The translations under genes and the position numbers were made by a program. The notes beneath the pieces are model-generated. The model saw nothing but the letters and a program-made list of their open reading frames with translations. It did not search any database and was not told the origin of the DNA. Below, piece by piece: positions 1 to 5,740 of a stretch of 5,740 nt of DNA. Every line of letters begins with the position of its first letter. The stretch's first letter is position 1. Origin of the DNA: Planctomycetes bacterium UBA2386 (GTDB lineage Bacteria; Planctomycetota; UBA1135; UBA2386); the NCBI GenBank assembly GCA_002343845.1, contig DDSQ01000192.1, forward strand, positions 7,661 to 13,400, given 5' to 3'.

Positions 1-3000
1 TGGCCAGTGTGCACGCCGCGGCGGACAGCCAGGCCACCGGGCTGCGCGAGCTGGCGATCGTCGACCTGTCCTTGCCCGACGCGCAGACGCTGGTCGCGGC
101 GCTGCAGGCCCAGCGCGACGCCGGCCGGCCGATCGACATCGTGACCATCGAGGCCGGCGCCGACGGCGTGGCGGTGGTCGGCCAGGCGCTGGACGGCCGC
201 TCCGACGTCGGCGCGCTGCACCTGTTCGGTCACGGCGCCGACGGCGTGGTCATGCTGGGCAGCGCCCGGCTCGACGCGGCGACCCTGCCGGCTCGTGCCG
301 GCGAGGTCGCGGCCTGGGGCGAGAGCCTCGCCGCGGAGGCCGACCTGCTGATCTACGGCTGCGAGGTGGCGGCCTCCGGGACCGGCCTCGCGCTGCTGCG
401 CGACCTGGCCGCGCTGACCGGGGCCGACGTGGCGGCCAGCGACGACACCACGGGCGCGGCCGCGCTGGGTGGCGACTGGGATCTCGAGCAGCACCTCGGC
501 CGCGTCGAGACGCCGTCGCTGGACGCGACGCTGGTCGCCGGCTGGCAGGCCACGCTGGGTCCGGAGAGCGGGGCCACGGTCACCACCGCCGGCAGCCAGA
601 CCCTGGCGGCCTTGAATCGCGGCAGCCAGGACGCGCTGGCCGTGGCCGGCGACGGCAGCTACGTGCTGGTGTGGACCAGCGCCGGGCAGGACGGCAGCGG
701 CACCGGCGTCTATGCCCGGCGCTTCGCACCCGACGGGACGCCGCTGACCGGCGAACTGCTCGTGGCCAGCAGCACGGCCGGCGACCAGGGCCAGGCGGGC
801 GTGGCCAGCGACGCGGCCGGCAACTTCGTCGTGACCTGGCACGACGACGGGCCCGCCAGCAACGCCGGCGACGTGATGGTGCGCCGCTTCGCTGCCGATG
901 GCACGCCGCTCGATGCGGCCCAGCGCGCCTCCGCCCAGGGCAGCGGCTTGCAGACCAACCCGGCGATCGCCCACGATGCGTCGACCGGGGGCTTCGTGGT
1001 GGCCTGGCAGGGTGTGGGCCCGGGCGACCAGGTCGGCGTCTGGATGCGGCGCTTCGATGCTGCCGGACAGCCGCGCGATGCGGCCGACATCGCGGTGCGC
1101 AGCGTGGCGGGCAGCAGCCTGAGCCTGAACCTGCTGCTGCTGGACCTGGAGGTCAACAACCCCGACGCGCCGCGCAACCCCGCGCTGGCGGTCGACGCCG
1201 GCGGCGGGGTCGTCGCCGTCTACGACCTGTCCGAGCGGGTGTACTTCCAGCGCTTCAGCCCGGGCGGCAGCGCGGCGGGTGCCGCGGTGGCCATCGATCC
1301 CACCGGCATCGGGCAGAACAGCGGTGGCGCGATCGCGATGGACGCGAGCGGCCGCTTCGTCGTCGTGTATCGCGAGACGAACATCGTTCCCGGCATCTGG
1401 TGCCGCGGCTTCCGGGCCGACGGCACGCCGTGGTTCCCGTCCTTCCAGGCCGCCACCGGCGACGCGACGAGCCCGGCCGTGGCCATGGCCGCCGACGGCC
1501 GCTTCATCGTCACCTACCAGCGCAGCGGCACCAGCGGCACCGAGGTCTACGCGCGGCACTACGGCGCCTCCGGCAGCGCCGACGGCGCGGCTTTCGTCGT
1601 CAACCAGACGACGGCCGGCAACCAGGCGATGCCGGCCGTGGCGATGCGCACGCCGACCGACTTCGCGGTGGCCTGGTCGGGCGCGGTGGCCGGCGACACC
1701 GACGGCGTGGCGCTGCGCACCTACGTCAACACCGCCCCCGTGATCACCAGCAACGGCGGCGGCGCCTCGGCGGCGACAACCGTGGCCGAGAACGTCACGG
1801 CGGTGACCACGGTGCAGGCCGTCGACGTCGACGTGCCCGTGCAGTCGCTCACCTACGGCATCGCCGGCGGCGCCGACGCGGCGCGCTTCGCGATCGACCC
1901 GACCAGCGGGGTCCTGAGCTTCGTGACGGCGCCGGACTTCGAGGTTCCGGCCGATGCCGATGCCGACAACGTCTACCACGTGACCGTGCAAGTCAGCGAC
2001 GGCCTCGCCGCCGACACGCAGTCGATGGCGATCACGGTGGCCGACCGGGCCATCGGCGCCGTCAGCGTCAGTGGCGCCGCGACGGTGAACGCGGGCAGTG
2101 CCTACACCCTGACCCTGGTCGCCGACGAGGATGCCAGTGGCTGGACGGTGAACTGGGGCGACGGCAGTGTCGTCAGCTACACCGGCGACCCTGGCACGGT
2201 CAGCCATGTCTACACCCGCCCGGGCTTCACCTTCGGCATCCTCGTGGCCGCGACCGATGGCCAGGGCACGGTGCATGCGCACCCGCTGGTGGTGCCGACG
2301 TACAGCGGCGCCAACAACGTGATGCGCTTCGCGCCGGTGACCGGCGACCATCTGCAGACCTTCGGCGCGAACGGCGGCCAGACCTACCCGACACAGGCCG
2401 TGGTCGGCCCCGACGGCCGGCTGTACGTGAGCGAGGAGGGAGCCGACAGCGTCCGGCGCTACGACGCCTCGACCGGTGCACTGATCGACACGTTCGTGCC
2501 CGCCGGCAGCGGCGGCCTGGACCAGGCGGGCGGGTTGGCGTTCGGCCCCGACGGACATCTGTACGTCGCCAGCTATGGCAGCAACCAGGTGCTGCGCTAC
2601 GACGGCTCGAGCGGCAGCTTCCTCGATGCCTTCATCGGCAGCGTCGACCGGCCCTACGGCCTGAGCTTCGGCCCCGACGGACGGCTCTACGTCAGTCTGC
2701 TGGACAGTGACGCGGTGCAGCGCCACGACGCCTCGACCGGCGCACTGGTCGACACCGTCGTCGCGCCGGGCAGCAACGGCCTGGACATGCCCTGGCAGAT
2801 GCTGTTCGGCCCCGACGGCCACCTGTACGTCGGCAGCTTCGGCGGTGACGAGGTGCAGCGCTACGACATCGGCACGGGCGCCTTCCTCGGTGCGTTCGTC
2901 GCCCGGGGCGCGGGCGGCCTGGACCGGCCGGGCGGCATGGCCTTCGGCCCGGACGGCCACTTCTACGTGGCGAGCTTCAACACCAACAGCATCCTGCGCT

Positions 3001-5740
3001 TCGATGGCGGCACGGGTGCCTACCGCGACACCTACGTGGCGCCAGGCACCGGCGGCTTGATCGCGCCGAGCATGATGACCTTCCTGCCTCAGCAGCAGGT
3101 GCGTGTCCTGCCGGCGGCCAACCAGGCACCGGTGATCGGCAGCGACGGCGGCGGCGCCTCCGCCACGCTGTCGGTGACGGAGAACACCATCGCGGTGACC
3201 ACGGTTCGCGCCGCGGATGCCGACGGGAGCGCCCAGCCGCTGACCTACGGCATCTCCGGCGGCGCCGACGCGGCGCTCTTCACGATCGATGCGGCCACTG
3301 GCGTCCTGGCCTTCGCCAGCGCGCCGGACTTCGAGAGCCCGGCCGATGCCGACGCCGACAACGTCTACGAAGTGGTCGTCCGCGCCAGCGACGGCAGCCT
3401 GTGGGACGAGCAGGCCCTGAGCGTCTCGGTGAGCGACGTGGCCGGTGCCTTGTGGGTCGGCACGACGGCGGACGTCGTGGACGGTGACACGGCCTCGGTC
3501 GAGCGCCTGCTGGCCAACCCGGGCGCCGACGGGCTGATCTCGTTGCGCGAGGCGGTCATCGCCGCCAACCAGACCGCCGGGCCGGACACGGTGCACATCC
3601 CGGCCGGCCACTACACCCTGTCGCGTGCCGGCCGCAACGAGGACCTGGCGCTGACCGGCGACCTGGACCTGTCCGGCGTGCTCAGGCTCGAAGGCGCCGG
3701 TGCGGCGGTCACGACGATCGACGCGGCCGGCCTCGACCGCGTCTTCGATCTGACCGCGGGAGCCTCGGCCACCTTCGTCGGCCTGACGATCACCGGCGGC
3801 GACGCCGGCAACAACTGGGGCGGCGGCGTCAACGCCGCGCGAGGCGGCAGTGCGCTCGTGCTCGAGGGAGTGCGTGTACAGGGCAACCTCGGCGACGCCG
3901 GCGCGGGCCTCTACATCCACCAGTCGTCGTTGATCGCGACCGACTCGACGATCGCCGGCAACAGCGCGAAGTGGGGCGGCGGCCTCTACAACGACCGCGG
4001 CAGCACGACGCTCGAGCGCGTGACTCTCAGCGGCAACACGGCGAGCGCCGACGGCGGCGGCATCGTCAACGACGGCAACGGGGCGACGCTGGTGCTGCGC
4101 CAGGTGACGCTCAGCGGCAACCAGGCGCCAGCCGGCGACGGCGGCGGCCTGTACAACCGGCGGGATGCCACGCTGGAGCATGTGACGGTGGCCGGCAACG
4201 TGGCGCGCGACGGCGGCGGATTGAACACGGCGAACCCCGGGTCGCTGACCCTGCGCTACAGCATCGTCGCGGGCAACGGCGGCGGCAACGCCAGTGGCGC
4301 GGTCACGAGCGGCGGCCACAACCTCGACAGCGACGGCACGCTGGGACTGGGCGGCTTCGGCGACCGGGTTGCCGACCCGCTGCTCGGGCCGTTGCAGGAC
4401 AACGGCGGCGCCAGCCGGACCCACGCGCTGCTGCCCGGCAGCCCGGCGATCGAACAGGCGGTCGGCAGCACGGCCGCGACCGACCAGCGCGGCGTGGCGC
4501 GCGATGCGCTGCCGGACGTCGGGGCCTACGAGTGGGTTGGCGGCAACGCCGCGCCGACGCTGGCCATCGCGGGTGGCGTCCTGACGTACACCGAGGGGGA
4601 TCCGCCGCTGGCGCTCGACCCGGCCGCGCAGGTGCTCGACCCGGACTCGGCTGACTTCGACGGCGGAGCGCTGACGATCAGGTTCAGCAGCGGGGCGACG
4701 GAGGACGACCGCCTGTCGATCCGGCACGAGGGCTTCGGCGCGGGTCAGGTGGGCGTGTCGGGCAGCGTGCTGAGCTACGGCGGCACGGCGATCGGCACGC
4801 TCGTCGGCGGCGAAGCGTCCAAGTTGAGCGTGAGCTTCGGAGCCGCCGCCGATGCCGCCGCGGTGCAGGCTGTCTTGCGCAGCGTGACGGTGCAGAACAT
4901 CTCGGCGCGGCCGCTGCCGGGCTTGCGGGTCGTCGAGATCCAGCTGAGCGACGGAGACGGCGGGACGAGCGCCGTGGCCGTGCGCAGCATCGACGTCGTC
5001 GGCGTCAACGCCCCGCCGGCCTCGGCGACCGTCGTGCTGCCGGCGATCGACGAGGATGCCTCGGCGACCCTGATCACGCAGGCGCAGTTGCTGTCGCTGG
5101 CCAGCGATGCGGACGGCGACCCGCTGATGGCCATGTCGCTGACGCTGGTCGCCGGCGAAGGCAGCCTGGTCGACCAGGGCGACGGCAGCTGGCTCTACAC
5201 CCCGTCGCCGGACTGGCACGGCACGGTGACGCTGGCCTTCGAACTCGGCGACGGGCAAACCACCGTGCCCGGCGGTGCGACCTTGACCGTGCGGCCGGTC
5301 AACGACACGCCGGTGATCACGACGCCGACGACGGATGCGGTGGCCGTGCTGAGCGTGGCCGAGAACGGCACGGCGGTCGCCACGGTCATGGCGACGGACG
5401 TCGATGGCGATGCGATGTCGTTCTCGATCGCCGGCGGCGCCGATGCCGGCCGGTTCACGATCGACCCGCTGACCGGTGCACTGGCCTTTGCCGCCGCACC
5501 GGACCACGAGGCACCCACCGACGCCGATGCCGACGGCCGCTACGAGGTGGTGGTCAGGGTCGGCGACGGCGCGGCATTCGACGATCTCGCGCTGAGTGTC
5601 CGGGTCACGGATCTCGACGACACGCCCGCGCCGCCGCCTGAGCCTCCGGCGCCCGCACCCGCGCCGGCACCACCCCCTGAGCCCCCGGCACCGGCACCGG
5701 CACCGGCACCGGCCCCCGAGCCGCCCGCGCCCGCACCGGC
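1..5740 (+). CDS. Partial giant multidomain secreted adhesin-like protein (DUF4347, propellers, cadherin-like, beta-helix)
   Basis: One reading frame (codons starting at base 3) is open across the whole window, giving about 1912 residues without a stop; both ends of the gene are missing. The frame has coherent protein composition: Asp, Gly, Ala, Thr and Val rich, with only two Cys (120, 467) and two Lys (1323, 1607) by my reading. Recognisable domains follow one another with almost no gaps: DUF4347, an FVVTW-type repeat array, three cadherin-like domains, PKD, an NHL propeller, a CSLREA-type beta-helix, an adhesin repeat, a Cadherin_5-like domain and a Pro/Ala linker. DUF4347 normally sits near the N-terminus of such proteins, so the true start is probably a short distance upstream; an LEPR-XLL type motif may lie there. 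Proteins of this build are usually exported by type I secretion through a C-terminal signal, which is not in view. The role in adhesion or matrix formation is inferred. No specific gene name is justified, and no promoter, RBS or terminator falls in the window. Confidence 0.95.
51..557 (+). other. DUF4347 domain (residues 17-185)
   Basis: The segment begins with the family's typical opening strand (ELAIVDLSLPDAQTLV) and continues with the region where one strand ends in H-L-F-G-H-G (His77) and another in L-I-Y-G-C-E-V-A (Cys120). It closes with the hallmark G-A-D-V-A-A-S-D-D-T-T-G and L-G-G-D-W-D-L-E stretches, then G-W-Q-A-T-L. This is a full-length match from memory to DUF4347, a domain found near the N-terminus of very large proteobacterial surface or secreted proteins. 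The H-G and G-C placement resembles the dyad of clan CD cysteine peptidases (caspase/CHAT-like), but activity is not shown by sequence alone. Its biochemical role is unknown to me. Confidence 0.9.
561..1727 (+). other. Seven-unit FVVTW-type repeat array, propeller-like (residues 187-575)
   Basis: Seven copies of a roughly 50-residue unit follow DUF4347. Each has a small-residue stretch plus D-x-x-G, then a hydrophobic strand ending in an aromatic: YVLVW (W224), FVVTW (W279), FVVAW (W335), VVAVY (Y407), FVVVY (Y456), FIVTY (Y505) and FAVAW (W558). Most units then have a second strand of the type V-Y-A-R-R-F followed by a D-G-T-P-L turn, as at residues 236-248. Spacing is 55, 56, 72, 49, 49 and 53; the long fourth interval carries an insert (near residues 366-384, with a run of Leu). 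Similar repeats are common in large secreted calcium-binding proteins with haemolysin-type repeats. A beta-propeller fold is inferred from the repeat pattern and the count of seven; ligand unknown. Confidence 0.75.
1728..2045 (+). other. Cadherin-like domain 1 (residues 576-681)
   Basis: This 106-residue domain opens with N-T-A-P-V-I and carries the cadherin-style A-E-N motif (residues 595-597). It continues with a D-V-D-V motif, L-T-Y-G-I-A-G-G-A-D, F-A-I-D-P-T-S-G-V-L, and the Asp-rich P-A-D-A-D-A-D-N-V-Y stretch before V-T-V-Q-V-S-D-G. The conserved acidic positions are those that bind calcium between domains in this family, so calcium-stiffened spacing is expected. It is about 62 % identical without gaps (66 of 106 by hand count) to domain 2 further along, so the two are duplicates. 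In the D-x-D loop it has DVDVP where domain 2 has DADGS. Confidence 0.85.
2049..2297 (+). other. PKD-like domain (residues 683-765)
   Basis: The segment has the PKD signature W-T-V-N-W-G-D-G-S (W718, G719, D720, G721), a short acidic turn, then V-S-H-V-Y-T-R-P-G (H735 to Y737), and ends with strands G-I-L-V-A-A-T-D-G-Q-G-T and P-L-V-V-P. Length, about 83 residues, fits the family. PKD domains are Ig-like beta-sandwiches used as spacers or for carbohydrate and protein contacts in secreted proteins. It sits directly before the NHL-type propeller with only two or three linker residues, so the two probably form a rigid unit. Confidence 0.85.
2304..3089 (+). other. NHL-type beta-propeller, probably six blades (residues 768-1029)
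   Basis: Five clear repeats share a core G-P-D-G-x-L/F-Y-V, with the GPDG at residues 802, 848, 890, 936 and 982, a period of 46, 42, 46 and 46. Between cores come V-x-R-Y-D-x-x-T-G-A strands (e.g. residues 816-825) and G-L-D-x-P/A-G-G/M linkers. The block starts with N-N-V-M-R-F-A-P-V-T-G-D-H-L-Q-T-F, which matches the outer strands of a blade. It ends with M-M-T-F-L-P exactly 46 residues after the fifth core, matching the inner strand. This is the split-blade closure expected of a six-bladed propeller. NHL/SMP-like propellers bind proteins, sugars or metals, or act as lactonases. I see no specific catalytic pattern, so a binding role is more likely. Confidence 0.85.
3120..3437 (+). other. 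Cadherin-like domain 2 (residues 1040-1145)
   Basis: The domain opens with N-Q-A-P-V-I and has T-E-N, a full D-A-D-G calcium loop, L-T-Y-G-I-S-G-G-A-D, F-T-I-D-A-A-T-G-V-L and P-A-D-A-D-A-D-N-V-Y-E-V-V-V-R-A-S-D-G. It has exactly the same length as domain 1 and aligns with it without gaps at about 62 % identity. It caps the propeller and links it to the beta-helix. Its acidic loop is closer to the family consensus than that of domain 1, so calcium binding is better supported here. A spacer role is inferred. Confidence 0.87.
3450..4538 (+). other. CSLREA-type right-handed parallel beta-helix with choice-of-anchor-Q-like end (residues 1150-1512)
   Basis: The N-cap is the CSLREA type: V-D-G-D then L-I-S-L-R-E-A-V-I-A-A-N (SLREA at 1180-1184), followed by D-T-V-H-I-P-A-G-H-Y-T-L, E-D-L-A-L-T-G-D-L-D-L, L-E-G-A-G and D-R-V-F. 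Six helical rungs follow, marked by G-G-G or G-A-G turns at residues 1273, 1300, 1325, 1351, 1380 and 1404 (spacing 24-29), with L-Y-N and x-T-L-S/A-G-N ladders (e.g. E-R-V-T-L-S-G-N-T). The C-cap has D-P-L-L-G-P-L-Q-D-N-G-G (1458-1469), L-P-G-S-P-A-I-E, D-Q-R-G (1494-1497) and G-A-Y-E-W (1507-1511), the usual end of such domains. Beta-helices of this type are surface proteins or polysaccharide-binding/lyase folds. No pectate lyase active-site pattern is evident, so a structural or binding role is inferred. The usual leading Cys of CSLREA is Ile here. Confidence 0.87.
4548..5006 (+). other. Proteobacterial adhesin repeat domain, cadherin-like (residues 1516-1668)
   Basis: The segment reads A-P-T-L, then L-T-Y-T-E-G-D-P-P-L-A-L-D-P, V-L-D-P-D-S-A-D, a G-A-L-T-I strand and E-D-D-R-L-S-I. 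A stretch G-G-T-A-I-G-T-L-V-G-G leads to A-A-A-V-Q-A-V-L-R-S-V-T-V-Q-N-I-S and L-S-D-G-D-G-G-T-S. This order (T-Y-T-E-x-D-P, D-x-D-S, A-V-Q-A-L-L-R-x-V-T-Y-x-N) is that of a roughly 150-residue repeat found in tandem in giant proteobacterial surface proteins. Only one copy is visible here. Its role is most likely an extended Ig-like spacer; one of the window's two Lys (K1607) is in it. Confidence 0.78.
5007..5300 (+). other. Cadherin_5-like (tandem) domain (residues 1669-1766)
   Basis: After V-N-A-P-P come L-P-A-I-D-E-D-A-S-A-T-L-I-T, A-Q-L-L-S-L-A-S-D-A-D-G-D-P-L, G-E-G-S-L-V-D-Q-G-D-G-S-W-L-Y-T-P and D-W-H-G-T-V-T-L-A-F-E-L-G-D-G. This is the typical Cadherin_5 series (I-x-E-D, A-D-x-D-G-D-x-L, G-x-W-x-Y-T-P, F-x-G-x-V-x-L), about 98 residues long. 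These domains stack end to end in bacterial adhesins, with calcium at the D-A-D-G-D loop. Here it is followed directly by a different cadherin-like subtype with the shared V-N-D-T-P junction. Confidence 0.85.
5301..5612 (+). other. Cadherin-like domain 3 (residues 1767-1870)
   Basis: The domain opens with N-D-T-P-V-I and has V-A-E-N-G-T-A-V-A-T-V, a consensus D-V-D-G-D calcium loop, F-S-I-A-G-G-A-D-A-G-R-F-T-I-D, T-G-A-L-A-F, P-T-D-A-D-A-D-G-R-Y-E-V-V-V-R-V-G-D-G and a final V-R-V-T-D. It is the same subtype as domains 1 and 2 but two residues shorter and visibly more diverged in its first third. It is the last folded domain before the proline-rich linker, so it probably borders a hinge. Confidence 0.86.
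5616..5740 (+). repeat. Pro/Ala/Glu-rich linker with 13-residue period, incomplete at right edge (residues 1872 onward)
   Basis: After L-D-D-T the chain becomes almost only Pro and Ala with isolated Glu residues at 1880, 1893 and 1906, exactly 13 residues (39 bases) apart. Each unit begins E-P-P-A-P-A-P and ends in A-P-P-P or A-P-A-P. Such stretches form stiff, extended, unfolded linkers between domains or between cell-bound and exposed parts of secreted proteins. The repeat runs off the window, so its full copy number is unknown. Confidence 0.9.
5687..5712 (+). repeat. Hexanucleotide tandem repeat ggcacc, about 4.3 copies
   Basis: Inside the Pro/Ala linker the six-base unit ggcacc occurs four times in a row plus two bases. 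Each unit adds one Ala-Pro pair, so gain or loss of units changes linker length without shifting the frame. The flanking linker codes for the same dipeptides with mixed synonymous codons, so this purer block looks like recent slippage. Confidence 0.85.

Noticed and set aside
710..1177. Minus-strand open frame of 155 codons
   Set aside because: It lies wholly opposite the FVVTW repeat array and its Ser/Ala/Pro-rich translation mirrors those repeats; no RBS or domain is visible.
671..2710. A 679-codon open frame on the + strand, one base out of step with the main frame
   Set aside because: Its translation is dominated by Arg, Gly and Ala with no recognisable domain, as expected for the shifted frame of GC-rich DNA, while the overlapping frame carries DUF4347-adjacent repeats, cadherin-like, PKD and NHL domains.
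2541..2960. Repeated ttcggccccgacgg motif considered as a regulatory or CRISPR-like DNA repeat
   Set aside because: The repeats sit at the same codon position of each propeller blade (Phe-Gly-Pro-Asp-Gly) with spacing set by the 42-46 residue protein period, so protein repetition explains them.
3450..4538. Beta-helix considered as a pectate lyase or other polysaccharide-degrading enzyme
   Set aside because: The rungs match CSLREA/anchor-Q surface domains, and I see no clustered Asp/Arg catalytic pattern of lyases or hydrolases.
3971..4654. A 227-codon + strand open frame in the second frame over the beta-helix
   Set aside because: Arg/Gly/Gln-rich shadow of the Gly-Gly-Gly rungs; the in-frame reading gives a complete beta-helix with both caps.
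4775..5518. Minus-strand open frames of 119 and 107 codons (4775-5134 and 5195-5518)
   Set aside because: Both are antisense to well-supported cadherin-like domains and have low-complexity Ala/Ser/Val/Pro translations typical of the complement of such DNA.
5631..5740. Linker repeat considered as a phase-variation switch
   Set aside because: Both the 39-base and the 6-base units are multiples of three, so copy-number changes cannot shift the frame; only length variation is possible.

Overview
The window is one continuous coding stretch on the + strand. Codons begin at base 3, and no stop interrupts that frame up to the right edge (about 1912 codons). Neither the start nor the end of the gene is present. 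Residue numbers below count from this window, with residue n starting at base 3n. The DNA is very GC-rich, with nearly every third position G or C. The domain set (DUF4347, cadherin-like repeats, a Pro/Ala hinge) is typical of giant secreted adhesin-like proteins of Beta- and Gammaproteobacteria. A high-GC Burkholderiales-type host is my best guess, but no taxonomic marker is present.

The layout is: DUF4347 (residues 17-185); a repeat array built on an F-V-V-T-W motif with seven units (187-575); cadherin-like domain 1 (576-681); a PKD-like domain (683-765); an NHL-type beta-propeller with five full repeats plus a split sixth (768-1029); cadherin-like domain 2 (1040-1145); a right-handed parallel beta-helix with a CSLREA-like N-cap and a choice-of-anchor-Q-like C-cap (1150-1512); a proteobacterial adhesin repeat domain (1516-1668); a Cadherin_5-like domain (1669-1766); cadherin-like domain 3 (1767-1870); and a Pro/Ala/Glu-rich linker with a 13-residue period that runs off the window (1872 onward).

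Taken together this is a mosaic extracellular protein, probably exported by a type I secretion system and used for adhesion, matrix building or substrate binding. The cadherin-like domains act as spacers between bulkier beta-propeller and beta-helix modules. The secretion signal, any RTX repeats and the transporter genes would lie outside the window. No RNA gene, mobile element, CRISPR array, promoter or terminator is visible, and there is no intergenic DNA. The points most worth following up are the His77/Cys120 pair in DUF4347, the unusual combination of two propeller-like arrays with a CSLREA beta-helix in one chain, and the pair of closely related cadherin-like domains that flank the PKD-NHL block.
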